A model generated the notes under the pieces. The model saw nothing but the letters and a program-made list of their open reading frames with translations. It had not been told where the DNA came from and ran no database searches. Below are positions 52,101 through 62,810 of a DNA stretch of 64,000 bases, one piece after another (position 1 is the stretch's first letter; each line of letters starts with the position of its first letter). Made by a program: the position numbers and the translations under genes. The stretch is from Bugulina stolonifera (lineage: Eukaryota > Bryozoa > Gymnolaemata > Cheilostomatida > Bugulidae), in NCBI GenBank assembly GCA_935421135.1, contig OW285193.1:7868496-7932495 (forward strand), read 5' to 3'.

Positions 52101-53938
52101 CTGCTGTACAGAATCTGAAATCAAGATGGGCAGCTGTGGCTACACCCATGACTCCTGTTGCTACCCCAACCATTGCACCACAACAAGTAACTGTCAAACC
52201 AACAGCCCATGGTACACCACGCCTTTTGAATCCTACCTCCCCAGCATCTGTTACCCCAACTACTAAGTCAGTCACGCCAATCAAAGGAAGACTGGGATTG
52301 ACAACCCCTCAGAAGAATAATTCTATAATTCACAATACTACACCAAAATCTGCAGGATCTTTGACAAGACCCACATGTTTTAGCACTCCAAGAACACCAA
52401 ATCCCAGCCAAGTAAGGAAGAGTAGCAGTTACACAAGTTATACCTACTGAGCAATTGAAAGTGGCATGGAGAATTACCACTGTCACAATATTTTATTATC
52501 ATAACATTATTTTGATGTGTGCATGCACATGATCGTAATTTGGTACTTTACCATACATTGCTGCTGTGATTGTAGGATAATCCAAAAGGAATACTAAGAA
52601 GTGAAGGCTCTGCATCAAAACCCAATCGTGTGGTATTTAGTACACCTATTGAACAAAGAAACATACCATCAGATTCTGATACTTCAGTTCTTGATATCGA
52701 GGTAAGTTGGTGTTTGCTACTAAGATACAAGCACAAATTTTGTATCTTGCTTCAGTTTATTTGATGCCAATTTACTTATTTCATTTACTTATATTTTGAT
52801 GCTTATTCAAGCATCACTCTAATGGTAATGCTTAGATAAGCATCGAAATATACATGTAAGTATTAAATCAAAATATAAAAATGTGTCATGTTTTATTATT
52901 CATTATAAAAATATTAGCTCATACCAACATTTTCCAATTATTTTATTTAGATAGTAAACAAGTCTTTGCAGCTCAAACTAACTCCTGAAGGCAAAAATGT
53001 GAACTTATCAAGGTCTAGTGCAGGAAGCTCAATGAACACTCCCAGGAAAGGAATGACAACTCTAGGAAGAAGTGGAAGCAACCAATCAGCTGTAACACCA
53101 TTTAACCAACAGCCACTAAATAGTTCCATTTCCCCAGCATTATCCTCTCAAGGTGGTGGAGATCGCCTACCTAGATCTAAGATGCTTAAGCCTAACGGAA
53201 AGAAGGTAGTAAATGCATAATAAATGTTACCAGAATCCTAGCACCACTTCAAATTCGAACTACTACCACTGGGCATAACAATGCCAAAATCCCATGAATA
53301 TTATTTTGCCTTTAGAAATCTAATGTATTATTATGACAACAGCTAATTTGTGAACTTTTATATGCTGCAACATTGTTCCAAAACCTTGCAGTAGTATTAG
53401 CAGCAGTAGTATTAGTAGTAGTAGTTAAATGATTTCTTCTGCTCATTTCAGAGAGTTAGACCAACTGGAGTTGTTGGCAAAAGAGACGAGTTTGGAATGC
53501 TTGCGAGGACTATGGTAAGCTAGTGTCAAAAATATTTTGTGATAATCAATATACATGTATACTGGTTATTGATGATATAAATGTAGGCCTACTTTTCATA
53601 TCTAAAAACGTTACAACAATACGTGTACTAAACTACTAACATAATAATTTCCAAACTGTGTGTCATATTATAAAAATATGGGAAGATAATAGTGTCTAAA
53701 ATTTTTATCGACTTGCTTTTGGCATGAAATCTGTGTGTAATAGAAATTTTATCTTTATGGTATCAAAACATTTGCTGGGCACATACATGTATAACTACAT
53801 GTATATGGCTAGTAGAAAGTTTAATGTGGTGTTTTGTAGAAAAAGCACAAGGCTATGATGGATGTTGGTCGACAAGTGAGTGCAGCTAAACCAATACGTG
53901 AATCTGATTCCGATTGTTTTGGATTTGGTTCAGAATGA
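43144..53938 (+). CDS. SYCP1: Synaptonemal complex protein 1-like coiled-coil protein
   Basis: SYCP1 forms the transverse filaments that join paired chromosomes in meiosis. Twenty-six exons join in frame to 1091 aa (human 976). Starts: 43144, 43511, 44262, 44499, 44862, 45021, 45624, 45870, 46340, 46588, 47905, 48687, 48910, 49256, 49535, 49848, 50162, 50347, 50610, 51118, 51656, 52076, 52576, 52951, 53452, 53840. A disordered head (1-155) is followed by a coiled coil (about 160-830), then a Ser/Thr-Pro-rich tail with many TP sites. The first coil segment (LYQSLQSEAQKIQKFKV... to ATTREMC, about 165-243) fits the conserved N-terminal SYCP1 segment without gaps, as I recall that family. The C-terminal GKRDEFGMLARTMKKHK (about 1047-1063) resembles the conserved SYCP1 C-terminal motif. 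Three small mobile elements sit in introns 10 and 11. Other long coiled-coil families remain possible. Confidence 0.7.
46770..47574. mobile_element. Non-autonomous hAT-like transposon, 805 bp, in SYCP1 intron
   Basis: Termini CAGGGGCGGATCTGGCACAG and ...AAATCCGCCCCTG match the element at 30647-31833, flanked by a 7-bp direct repeat TGTAATG (46763-46769, 47575-47581). About 150 bp at the left and 60 bp at the right are shared between copies, while the interiors differ. It lies in intron 10, well away from the splice sites. Confidence 0.85.
48150..48289. mobile_element. 140-bp MITE with CAGGCTTGCCAAG ends
   Basis: Ends CAGGCTTGCCAAGT and ACTTGGTAAGCCTG are inverted repeats with one mismatch. 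They are flanked by 8-bp direct repeats with one difference, ATCCTGTG (48142-48149) and ATCTTGTG (48290-48297). The inner arms also pair (GAATCAGGGAG / AATCAGGGAGT are repeated). It carries a G-run and no coding capacity, and lies in intron 11 of the SYCP1-like gene. Confidence 0.75.
48427..48587. mobile_element. 161-bp fold-back MITE with ~34-bp TIRs
   Basis: The left arm TTAGGTGCAGAAGTGGAGAA (continuing to GATAGCCTT) pairs with the right arm AAGGCTATCT...CTGCACCTAA with few mismatches. The flanks carry a 10-bp direct repeat TGAAAATCAA (48417-48426, 48588-48597). It lies in intron 11 of the SYCP1-like gene. A decayed relative lies at 13040-13195. Confidence 0.8.
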
Positions 53939-54465
53939 ACTCTGCAGAAGTATGGTATTTTACAATGTACGTATTTATGATTCTACCGCTAATTTATATT
54001 GAAATAAGTTTTAACTGTTCAACCACATTCTACTTTGACTCATATTGGTTCTTGATCTTTGTTATTAACATAATAATTGTTCTTGTTTAAAGTCAACGGT
54101 TATTTTGTCTGTTTCCATAATATGTATACCACATTCGATGTATTGTTACAGTTCACATAAAATAATATAATGATGAAATTATGTATTGCGACGCTGATCT
54201 GATAGTAGTTTTGAAGGGCTTGCCTTTGAAAAATCATTTTCATAGTAATTGATAGGCCACAAGGGTAAATAGTTACTTACTATGAGTAGTTTTTGACAAA
54301 TTATTGATCAATTATGGGCTGGAGTCTGGAAGATCAGTTGGGCAGCGACTTCCAAAAATGTACCATTTGTAATATGGACTGCAGTTGATGAAAGGTAATA
54401 CGCATAAGGTTAATATGGTATTATTCCATAGAATACATTGCTCTAAAACTAAATTTGTCCAGTAT
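53939..54465. other. Shared 3' flank of SYCP1-like and caspase genes
   Basis: The two genes end tail to tail with 527 bp between stop codons. No gene or clear repeat is seen. Both 3' UTRs must fit or overlap here. Confidence 0.5.
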
Positions 54466-57400
54466 TCACAATATGGTACATGGTGTCCTCTTTGATGTTG
54501 GGCTGACTTGCTTGAATATATTGCGGAGGCACAACTTTTTGCACATAGTAGTTCTATATTCTGGAGTTTGACCAACAGTTAGAGTTTTCATCATCGATTC
54601 AGTAGTCTTTAGAAACACTTCGTGTATATCTTCATTCTCTCCAGATTCTTGTAAGAACTTAGCCAATTCTGGTACAAAAACATTCCTGTAAGCTAGATGG
54701 CCATTAATGGTGGCGGATAAAACTATGAAGTCCGGACCAGGGAGATCAAAGTGGGTAGGGATCCTTTCCAAATGCATACTGGAACTCAAAGTAATAGCAT
54801 TGTTTGGTGGCATGCCGGAAGCTGAGGTACTAGTATTGCTTGGTGGCATGCCAGAAGCCGAAGCAATAGCGCTCATTGGTGGTAGAGGATCAGAACTCTG
54901 TTCTTGCCCTGGGATAAAGTGTTAAGATGTTGAACTATGTATTTGCAAACAGAGGAAGATGCTGCAATAGTTTACTCTGCCAATCCTCCAACAAGGTCAT
55001 GATGACGTGTAAATGACAATATGAATTCAGTAAAGACGAATTACAGTGTAATAGTCAGTAGCTATCTTACCAGCAGATCCGGCCGACTGGCAAGCTTGGA
55101 CAAGTAGGATCTAAAACAAAACATGTCTGTAATAGTAGTGAAGAAATATTTTGGAAATAAAAACTTCATTTAGGTATTATGATAAGAAACGAAAATGGCA
55201 TCTAAAATACTGTTTCCGCTTACATAGCCTATTAGTATGGTACAGTACGAAGGAGTTTGATATTGCTGTCTGTGGACAATAGATGTTTGTAATAACGGGT
55301 CGATAAAAATCAGGACGAACCTTAGGCTTGCCTTGTAACACACCAGAGTTCATTGTGAGCAATATGTCGTTAATTGGAACCAGATCGTCTTGGGCCCAAA
55401 TAATTCCTTTGTCCCCATGTGCCATAATTGCTAGAATTAAACCAGATATTTCTGGTTCTTGAGCTTCTCGTATTTTCTGCATCAGTTCATCATATGTAAG
55501 GTCTTTTTCAACCCTTGGTGTGATTTGAAATTCCTCCATCATGGATTCAAATGCTTGTATCTCTATCTCAGCACCACTTCGATCTTTTGTGTAGTATACG
55601 ATAAGAACAACTGGGGCAACTGGCAAGTAGTAGAAACCCTTTTGATTGTGAGCCCAACTTAGTAAACCCTTAATCTCTTCAGAGGACCTTGCCAGCTGGA
55701 ATGGTGTTTTTTTATAACTGTTTTTTAGCCCAAGAGATGCTATACGAATTTCTTCGTCAGTTATAGTTATTATGTTTTTGATTAATTTGTAGTTGTTGCG
55801 CCTAGCTGCGATATGGAGAATTGTATCACCATTTCCATCCTGTTTGCAGAGTTCACTCTGATCATATGTATCTGCAAATAAAATGATTTTGCACATTCGT
55901 TTGTACATAATAATAGTATTCATTTGTAGGCCTACATGTAATGCGATATTTAGATCAAAAGTGGCAATCTTTCAGTCTGTCGCGTCATGTTGACATTTGA
56001 TCAGTTTGCGATAAAGCATTTCACATTCATGCTGTGCACATATATTTCTAACAAAGCATAAACAAGCTTCCTCAATTTTTTGTAAACATAATTTAGTTGA
56101 TTACTACTCTCTAGGTGAATATGATGAGGTAACAGTAGAAAGTAAAAAGAATTTATAAATCATACTGCTAGAGACACTGTGTTGCTGTTTAGGCATATTG
56201 AAAAAGAAATTTATACCTTTGGAAATCTGCTCTGTTAGGACCTTCAGAAGGTTTGCATAAGGCTGATGGTCAGGATGCATTTCCTCCAAATGGGCGAGCA
56301 GGGTAATCCTTTCAGATAAGGGCTTGTCATACTGTCCAAGATGGTAGAGAGCAAGTACCTCCACACTCTTTCCTTTTTTATCAGGTGTGCTGAACAGTTG
56401 CAACTTTGCCTCTCTTGTTAGGGCCTCTAGAAGCCCATTGAAGCTGATAACGTTGTTTAATTCAGGTGAACATTGAGCTGCAATGCATCCATTTCCATCT
56501 GTTGAAGATAGCAAACTTATAATGTCAACAGGCTCGAGATCTTTCAGCAAACCTATCACAGTTTCCCATTTGTCAGGTTCGTTTGTGGTGAGGGATCGCA
56601 AAATATGCAACGGGTTCTTTACCTTCACGTCACATATCTGACAAATTCTGCTTCTTAGATTGGGGTTAGCACTCTCTAACAGCAGTTCACATAGTCGGTT
56701 GTCACTCTGATAGAAAGCCTCGTGCAAAACGGTCCTTTTGTTGACGCTGTCTGTATCAGTGAGCAGCTGGTTTCTATGAGCTTCACTAAGAATAGAAAGC
56801 ATATATTTCACAGCATCAAAATGTCCATTTTTAACAGCACTGTGGATTACGGAGTCCCCGCCGGTGAAACTGCTTGCCGTTAGGAGAGAGTATAAGTCAT
56901 AGGATGAGCTAACAGGTGCTAACATAGCCTTGATTGTGTTAGTATGACCATTTCTAGCTGCCACATGCAATGGACTTTCTCCATCCTGTTCGTCTTTGAA
57001 TCTAATAAAGTTGACTATTGGAACAGGCATTGTAATCAAAGAGTTGAGCTCTTCGAAGATGTTGTATTTATCATTTGAAGCTGCAATGTAAAGTGCAGTT
57101 TGTCCATGTGAATCTTTCCTTGAAAGCAGTGCAAGCACGTGAGGCAGTTTCCATTTTGTCAACAATATTGCTAGAATACAGCGCAGGATTCTACCATGAC
57201 CACGCTTAGCAACAGTATGTAAAATTGATTGAGAGGTGTGGGGAGGAACAAGGATTCCCTCCAATTGGCTGACATCAATTGAGTTGAGCAGCACTTTTAC
57301 ACATTCCTCATTAGTAATTGCAAGTTGAAATACTGTACGACTATTTTTGTCCCTCATGTTTATAGCCAATGGTCTTTTCATTGATTCAATTGTGTTTAAC

Positions 57401-58455
57401 AACAAGGAAAGGGCATCAGGCTGGCAATTATATGCTGCAACGTGTAGGACATTTTGCTGCAACCCATTCAACTGTAGAATTAGTTCTTCGGGATTTTTTG
57501 CGAAGCCTATAACACGACGGACAATTTCTGTGTCACCTTGAACAGCAGATCTATGCATTACTGTCTCTTTTTTTGATTGCTTTTCTTTCACTAGCAGATC
57601 TTTACTGGGCCCATCTAGCAAATGGTCTATGCTTTCCAACACTAGAATCCATTTTAGCTCTATTGCTCGTTCCAGCAAAGTTTTTTTCTCATTTGAGTTG
57701 ATGTTGAAGCGTACCAAAGAAAACCTTTGTTCTGGTTTGACAGCCGCAATAAAAGCACATACAACTGATTGATTAGCAGTACCGTTTTTGTCCTTGCTTG
57801 CATCAATTACAGATATTTCAAAATTGTTGGTCAAATCTTTTATCAACTGATGAGCACTATTCGCATTTGACCTGAGCAAAATATTTACAGCTCCTGAATG
57901 ACCATGAAGTATGGCCAAATCTAACGCAGTCAACTGCTCATTATTTTTTTGCTGAGCAAGCTTCAGCCAAATGTCTCCGTCCAGCTTGTCTAATGTTTTA
58001 AGAATAGCCGACAAGATGCTATTGAACCCTTGGTGGCAGCAAATATGTAGTACAGTGTCTCGTGGTCCAATTGATCTCTTTTCAACCCACTTAAGATTCT
58101 GTAAGTTGGTCAATGATTGAAGAGAACTAAAAATACGGTTTATCAGCACGGGAGTATGGTATATTTTTTTTCGCACTATTTTGTGAAATGACGTTTCTCC
58201 ATAACTATCACATATACTGAGAATGTAGGCCAAATCTCCTGGTTTTAAACTTTCTAGCAGGCAAAGAATCACTTCAACAGAGCAACCCTTGTCTAAAGCT
58301 CTGTGTACTACCGTTTCTGCTTGGTCAGAATTATCATTAGTGGTAGCAAGCAAGAAGTCCAATCTTTCACCACCTTTCAAATGGTCAAGAAACGACCTAA
58401 CTGCTTCGGGATTATTATTATTAATTAATTCGTCTAGAGGTGCATGTCTAGCCAT
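54466..58455 (-). CDS. Ankyrin-repeat protein with C-terminal caspase domain
   Basis: Four exons (56217-58455, 55321-55871, 55071-55110, 54466-54908) join in frame to 1090 aa. An in-frame TAA just upstream fixes the ATG at 58453-58455. Residues about 50-820 hold many ankyrin-type repeats (for example GESPLHVAARNGH, TVLHICCHQG, NGDTILHIAARRNN). A peptidase C14 (caspase) domain follows. The large subunit has substrate-pocket Arg844 (KDRSGAEIE), catalytic His898 (AIMAHGDKG, where SHG is usual) and Cys937 (LLVQACQSAG, where QACRG is usual). A 50-residue linker carries the duplicated unit SASGMPP(S/N)N. The small subunit has YRN (Arg1018), equivalent to the S1-pocket Arg, but lacks the usual GSWF block. 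All core catalytic residues are present, so it is probably an active cysteine protease that cuts after Asp. The ankyrins replace CARD/DED prodomains, as a likely sensor or scaffold module. Confidence 0.88.
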
Positions 58456-60330
58456 CACTAGTTATCAAATGAAATTGTTTATTCCAATCCTGTGAAAGGT
58501 GTGTGGCTGTCTGAATGTGCCTGAATGTCCGGAATCGCAAATCAACTTGAATCCCAATTATTGAGTGCTTCGAAATTGTCCTGTGATTGCAATTACAGTG
58601 CCCTCTATTTATCTCTGTGGACCATTAGGTGGGAAGAAATGTGATTTGTGATTCAGCTCCAAGCAATCACTCTTGAAATTTTGTCTATAAAATCAATAAG
58701 ATATACATGTATAAATATATAGATATTGCCTGTGAGTAGAATATAAATAGCATTCTATGCTAGGAAATGTACAGTAAGTGATGCTTGGCTATTTATAATA
58801 GTCACATATATTTTCCCATTTATAGACAAAACAGCACTGCAGGCCTATACCAGCACCAGCATATGCAGCATTTATAGTGGGTGGGGTCAATAAATCACAT
58901 GTACTAGGTATTTAGTACATGTACCTGGCTTATGGTATGGTATACATGTATATTATAGTGTTGGTACCCAGAATAGATTTATTATTCTAATCACTCTTAA
59001 ACAAAATCATTTTTATATTATTTTGTAAATGCCTTGTAGCAAGAAGTATAGTCGACACTTGACAACAATACTTCACAAACAAGAAAGTAGAACATAGCAT
59101 AAAGTTTATGCCATAAACTGGCCTATGGTGATAGACTGATAGTTGACGTAACAGTACAAGAATAATTTCATAACAGTTACCTAGAGATGGAGAGTTCTCT
59201 GAATAAATCTTGTTCACTATGGTAGGCTGTAGCTACCTCTTCAAACTAGATTGCAACTCTCTAGTAGTAGTAGCAGTACTAGTAGTAGCAACGAACTAGC
59301 GAGTACAAAGCAAGTCAGTGAAATACTATTGTACAAGGACAATCATCATTCTATGATTTACTTCCTTGTAACCCTAGACTTGCAATCAATAAATAATACA
59401 TTCCGTTCTATGACAAACATAAGGAACTGCCCTGGTTGGATGTTGCTAACAAGTGAGATCCAAGTCTACATTATATAAATTATTATCTACATGCAACACA
59501 ATGTAATGTACAAGTGGAACTGTACTAACTAAAATAGTGAGATCCAAGTCTACATTATATAAATTATTATCTACATGCAACACAATGTAATGTACAAGTG
59601 GAACTGTACTAACTAAAATAGTGAGATCTAAGTCTACATATTATATCAACTACTGTATAATATTAGCTACATAACATTGTAATACATTATGTACAATTAG
59701 TGTGCTTTAGGGAACTGTCTGCTCTCTGTAGATGTACAATGTGTAGAATAATTAGCCTAAAGTTCACAGGATTCTATCAACCTCTATCATGAACTTCACT
59801 ATGGTGGTTAGAATACACTTTTCTAATTTTCTTTCAACTTTACAAAACAAGTATTCAACCCACCATTATATATTAGCCTCATACACATAACATAAGATAC
59901 ATGCAGTAAAGCTACAAAGCAAATCTTATGGAAGATACCACATACTTTTAGCATATAATATGTGATGTATATGTATATTATTATCATTATCAGGGAAATT
60001 GATTTCCAAACACCTGTACTTTGAAATAATCGGCATAACGTAATAGGCCTATAAATAATACATGATACGATAAAAAGTAATGGCTCAACATATTGTACCA
60101 ATTACCATGTTGTCTCACATTTTGCAGTCTAGAATTATCAGTCATAAGCTCTATTCCACACCACTAGTATGTTCCGGGAAGTATAATGTGCATGCTATTT
60201 GGGCTAGAGAACTAATTATGTTACGTCTGAAAGATGGCATGCATGACAACCGGCATGTCCACACAAGCACCGATAGCTTGGGTACAGTTCATAGTTAGGG
60301 TGAAGGCCAGCAGGATCGTACAACATGTAG
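58456..60330. other. Intergenic between caspase and oxidoreductase genes
   Basis: This stretch contains the caspase gene promoter side (start near 58455), AT-rich sequence, an AGTAGT microsatellite near 59262-59290 and an 84-bp tandem duplication. No exon was recognised on either strand. Confidence 0.45.
59453..59640. repeat. 84-bp perfect tandem duplication plus decayed third copy
   Basis: The unit beginning GTGAGATCCAAGTCTACATT runs 59453-59536 and repeats identically at 59537-59620. A third, diverged start (GTGAGATCTAAGTCTACATA) follows at 59621. Identity between the first two units implies a recent event. Confidence 0.9.
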
Positions 60331-62436
60331 TTACAACTCATCTTTGTTTTCAGTAATGACTTTCAGCAGTATTTTACCAATGTTAGAATTAGATTCCATT
60401 AGAGAATGTGCCTTGCCAATATCTTTGAGGTCAAATGTTCTGTCCACAACTGCTTTTAGTTGTTTTGAGTCGAAGGCTGGTAAAGCATTAGTTTGGAACA
60501 GTTCTACTAACTTGGCTTTATACTGCAAACAATATTAAACATACATAGTGACCCCCTTGTTATCAGATACAAAGTCCACTACTAGCTATCCACGAATAAA
60601 AGTTTACACATAGCACAGCCACTAGGGCTTATTCACACCACTAAAACTTTGTTGGGATTGGTAAAGTGGACATACTAAACACTAATTTGAAGAAAATTTA
60701 GGAAACTAGGTTTTGTCAAAAATGTTGGGAATTTTTATTATCTGCTGCTGATCTCCCATTCTACAAATAATCAATCTGCTATTTCGACTTTGGTTCAACT
60801 ATTATCAGGAATAAATATATTATCATGATTTATACTATATTCTATCTATGCACAACGGTGCAAGTCACTGCTATAATTACCTGTTTATCCCTGGTCTTGA
60901 GAGTTGAAGGTAGAATGGAAATTCTCTTGCTCAATAATTTTCTTAGCAGAGGTCCATCGATATTAGCACCGCCTATATGGATGAAAGACACTCATAACAT
61001 TCATCAATGTTTTACTGTATCTGATTATAGCCAGTTACATAATGTTCCCTGATAGGAATTGTGACTTGGGTCAACAATTGGAAGCATTAGGTTATACTTT
61101 GAAGTTGTCCTCTACTGCTCCAGAAATTGAACAACGAATTGACAACTTCAAATTACTGCCGCAAAAGGAAGCTTCCACTACCAAGTCCTGTTATATGTGA
61201 GGTTGTCCTTTCTTGATGAAATAACATAGAAAGGACAACTTCACAATATAACCAACAGCCTAGAAAATTATCGAGATATGAAGTATTGGCCCAAGAAATT
61301 CCCATGTCATTCAGTAACTGTCCAGTGATACCATAGTAAATATTTTTATAGCAAGGAATTTTTTATGAGCAGCCAGAGTTACTCTCACATAGTAAACAGG
61401 CCATCTCTAAGTGGGGGTTTGAACCGATTGCTCTGTGACAAGTAAACATTAACCACGTATGTTTCGAATTGTCTTTTAAATCTGAAAAGTAGTACAAGTT
61501 ATCAGAAATGGGAGTGGATTACATGTACGCATATATAATATTATATAAATGTATCTACATGATGACAAAACCGGTTGTATTTGGATACGTACCCATAAGA
61601 CCATAGAGCACCCAGCGGCCATCCATGCTAATTACATCTGTATTCTGCTGCCAATAACTACCACCCACACAGTCAACAACCATGTCAACCCCTTGACCTG
61701 CTCAATGAAATACAAGCCACATCTTATAATAGTGATGTAAATTATGATATAAACCTATGAAAGTAAAATATGTGAACTGGATGAACAAGGTGATCGAATA
61801 GTGAGTAGTCTCAACCAGCTTTTAGCACATGAACATAAATCTATGTAGAACCTGCTATCACTTCATTGTTTATCAATGGGTTATGACTACACTGGCGTTT
61901 CGTGTACTGAATAATGAGTTATACTGTCATTTTAAAATGATCCTGAGATTAGTTCCTCCTGCAGATATTATTATACTGAAGCAATACAACACTCTCAAGA
62001 TGGTACAGAGTACAGACCAAGACAAAAGGCAACCTTAATTGTAATAATATAAACTCATCTCCAAAGTTTCCACAAGTGGAAAGTGACAACTACACAGGGT
62101 TTCAACCAAGTTCTTCAGACAGCTGCTAGTATAGGCTAGCCATGGCATAGTTTGTGCAGGTAACAGACCCAATATCTGGTACCACTGACACCAACATGTA
62201 AGCTGTACATACATACTACATACCATCAGTAGCCTGCAGCACTTTGTTAGACCATTCGCCTTCTTTATAGTTAAAACCATCAACAGCACCCAGCGACTTG
62301 GCAAATTCTATCTTCTCTGGTGAGCCAGCAGTGACATAAGGAACACCACCAGCCAGCCTCACCAGTTGTATAGCAGCAGTGCCTACACCACTAGCTCCAG
62401 CATGGATCAACACTTTCTCACCAGATTTAAGACCTC
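60331..62436 (-). CDS. TP53I3: TP53I3/PIG3-type NADPH quinone oxidoreductase, 3' part
   Basis: This is a medium-chain reductase of the zeta-crystallin/PIG3 branch, which reduces quinones with NADPH. Four exons (62224-62436, 61593-61697, 60881-60972, 60331-60522) join in frame and give about 200 C-terminal residues of a protein usually about 330 long. The nucleotide-binding loop [14 protein letters not shown] is in the first visible exon, followed by [39 protein letters not shown] and the end [20 protein letters not shown]3 shares GGSYW and [12 protein letters not shown] closely. The first visible exon starts in mid-codon after TTTATAG, so the N-terminal catalytic half must be encoded further upstream. 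It was not found between 62437 and 64000, which places a plus-strand gene inside this intron, unless the locus is truncated. Confidence 0.85.
61190..61252. repeat. Hairpin-forming inverted repeat in oxidoreductase intron
   Basis: Arms of about 23 nt (GTTATATGTGAGGTTGTCCT... and its complement ending CACAATATAAC) flank a 14-nt loop. It may be a small fold-back element. It lies in the intron between the 60881-60972 and 61593-61697 exons. Confidence 0.7.
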
Positions 62437-62810
62437 CTATAAACAAACAACACTGTTACAACATGCCAATTAAAACGTTACACTATTAGAGACAGATTAT
62501 AAGATATAGTAACCATTATTTCACAGTTTACAATGGGAATATGGCTATAAATATATTGTATTCATAGATAGAAAAAATTTTGAATTTGCTTGTGCTGTTG
62601 ATATTCTGGTAAAATTTTATTACATGCCACCATGCAAGGTTATATTATTACAAGCAGAATAAAATTATTTGACTCAATGAAATGTAAATAATTTTAAGGG
62701 AAGCCATACAAAAATCTAAAATTTTTGCGGATAAAATAACACAGTATCATTTAGGTTAATCCCATTAATAGTTCAACAGTATTTTACCAGCTTGAGAATA
62801 AAAAATAATA

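Noticed and set aside
54707..54925. Plus-strand frame with GGMPEAE-type repeats
   Set aside because: It is the antisense shadow of the repeated caspase linker.
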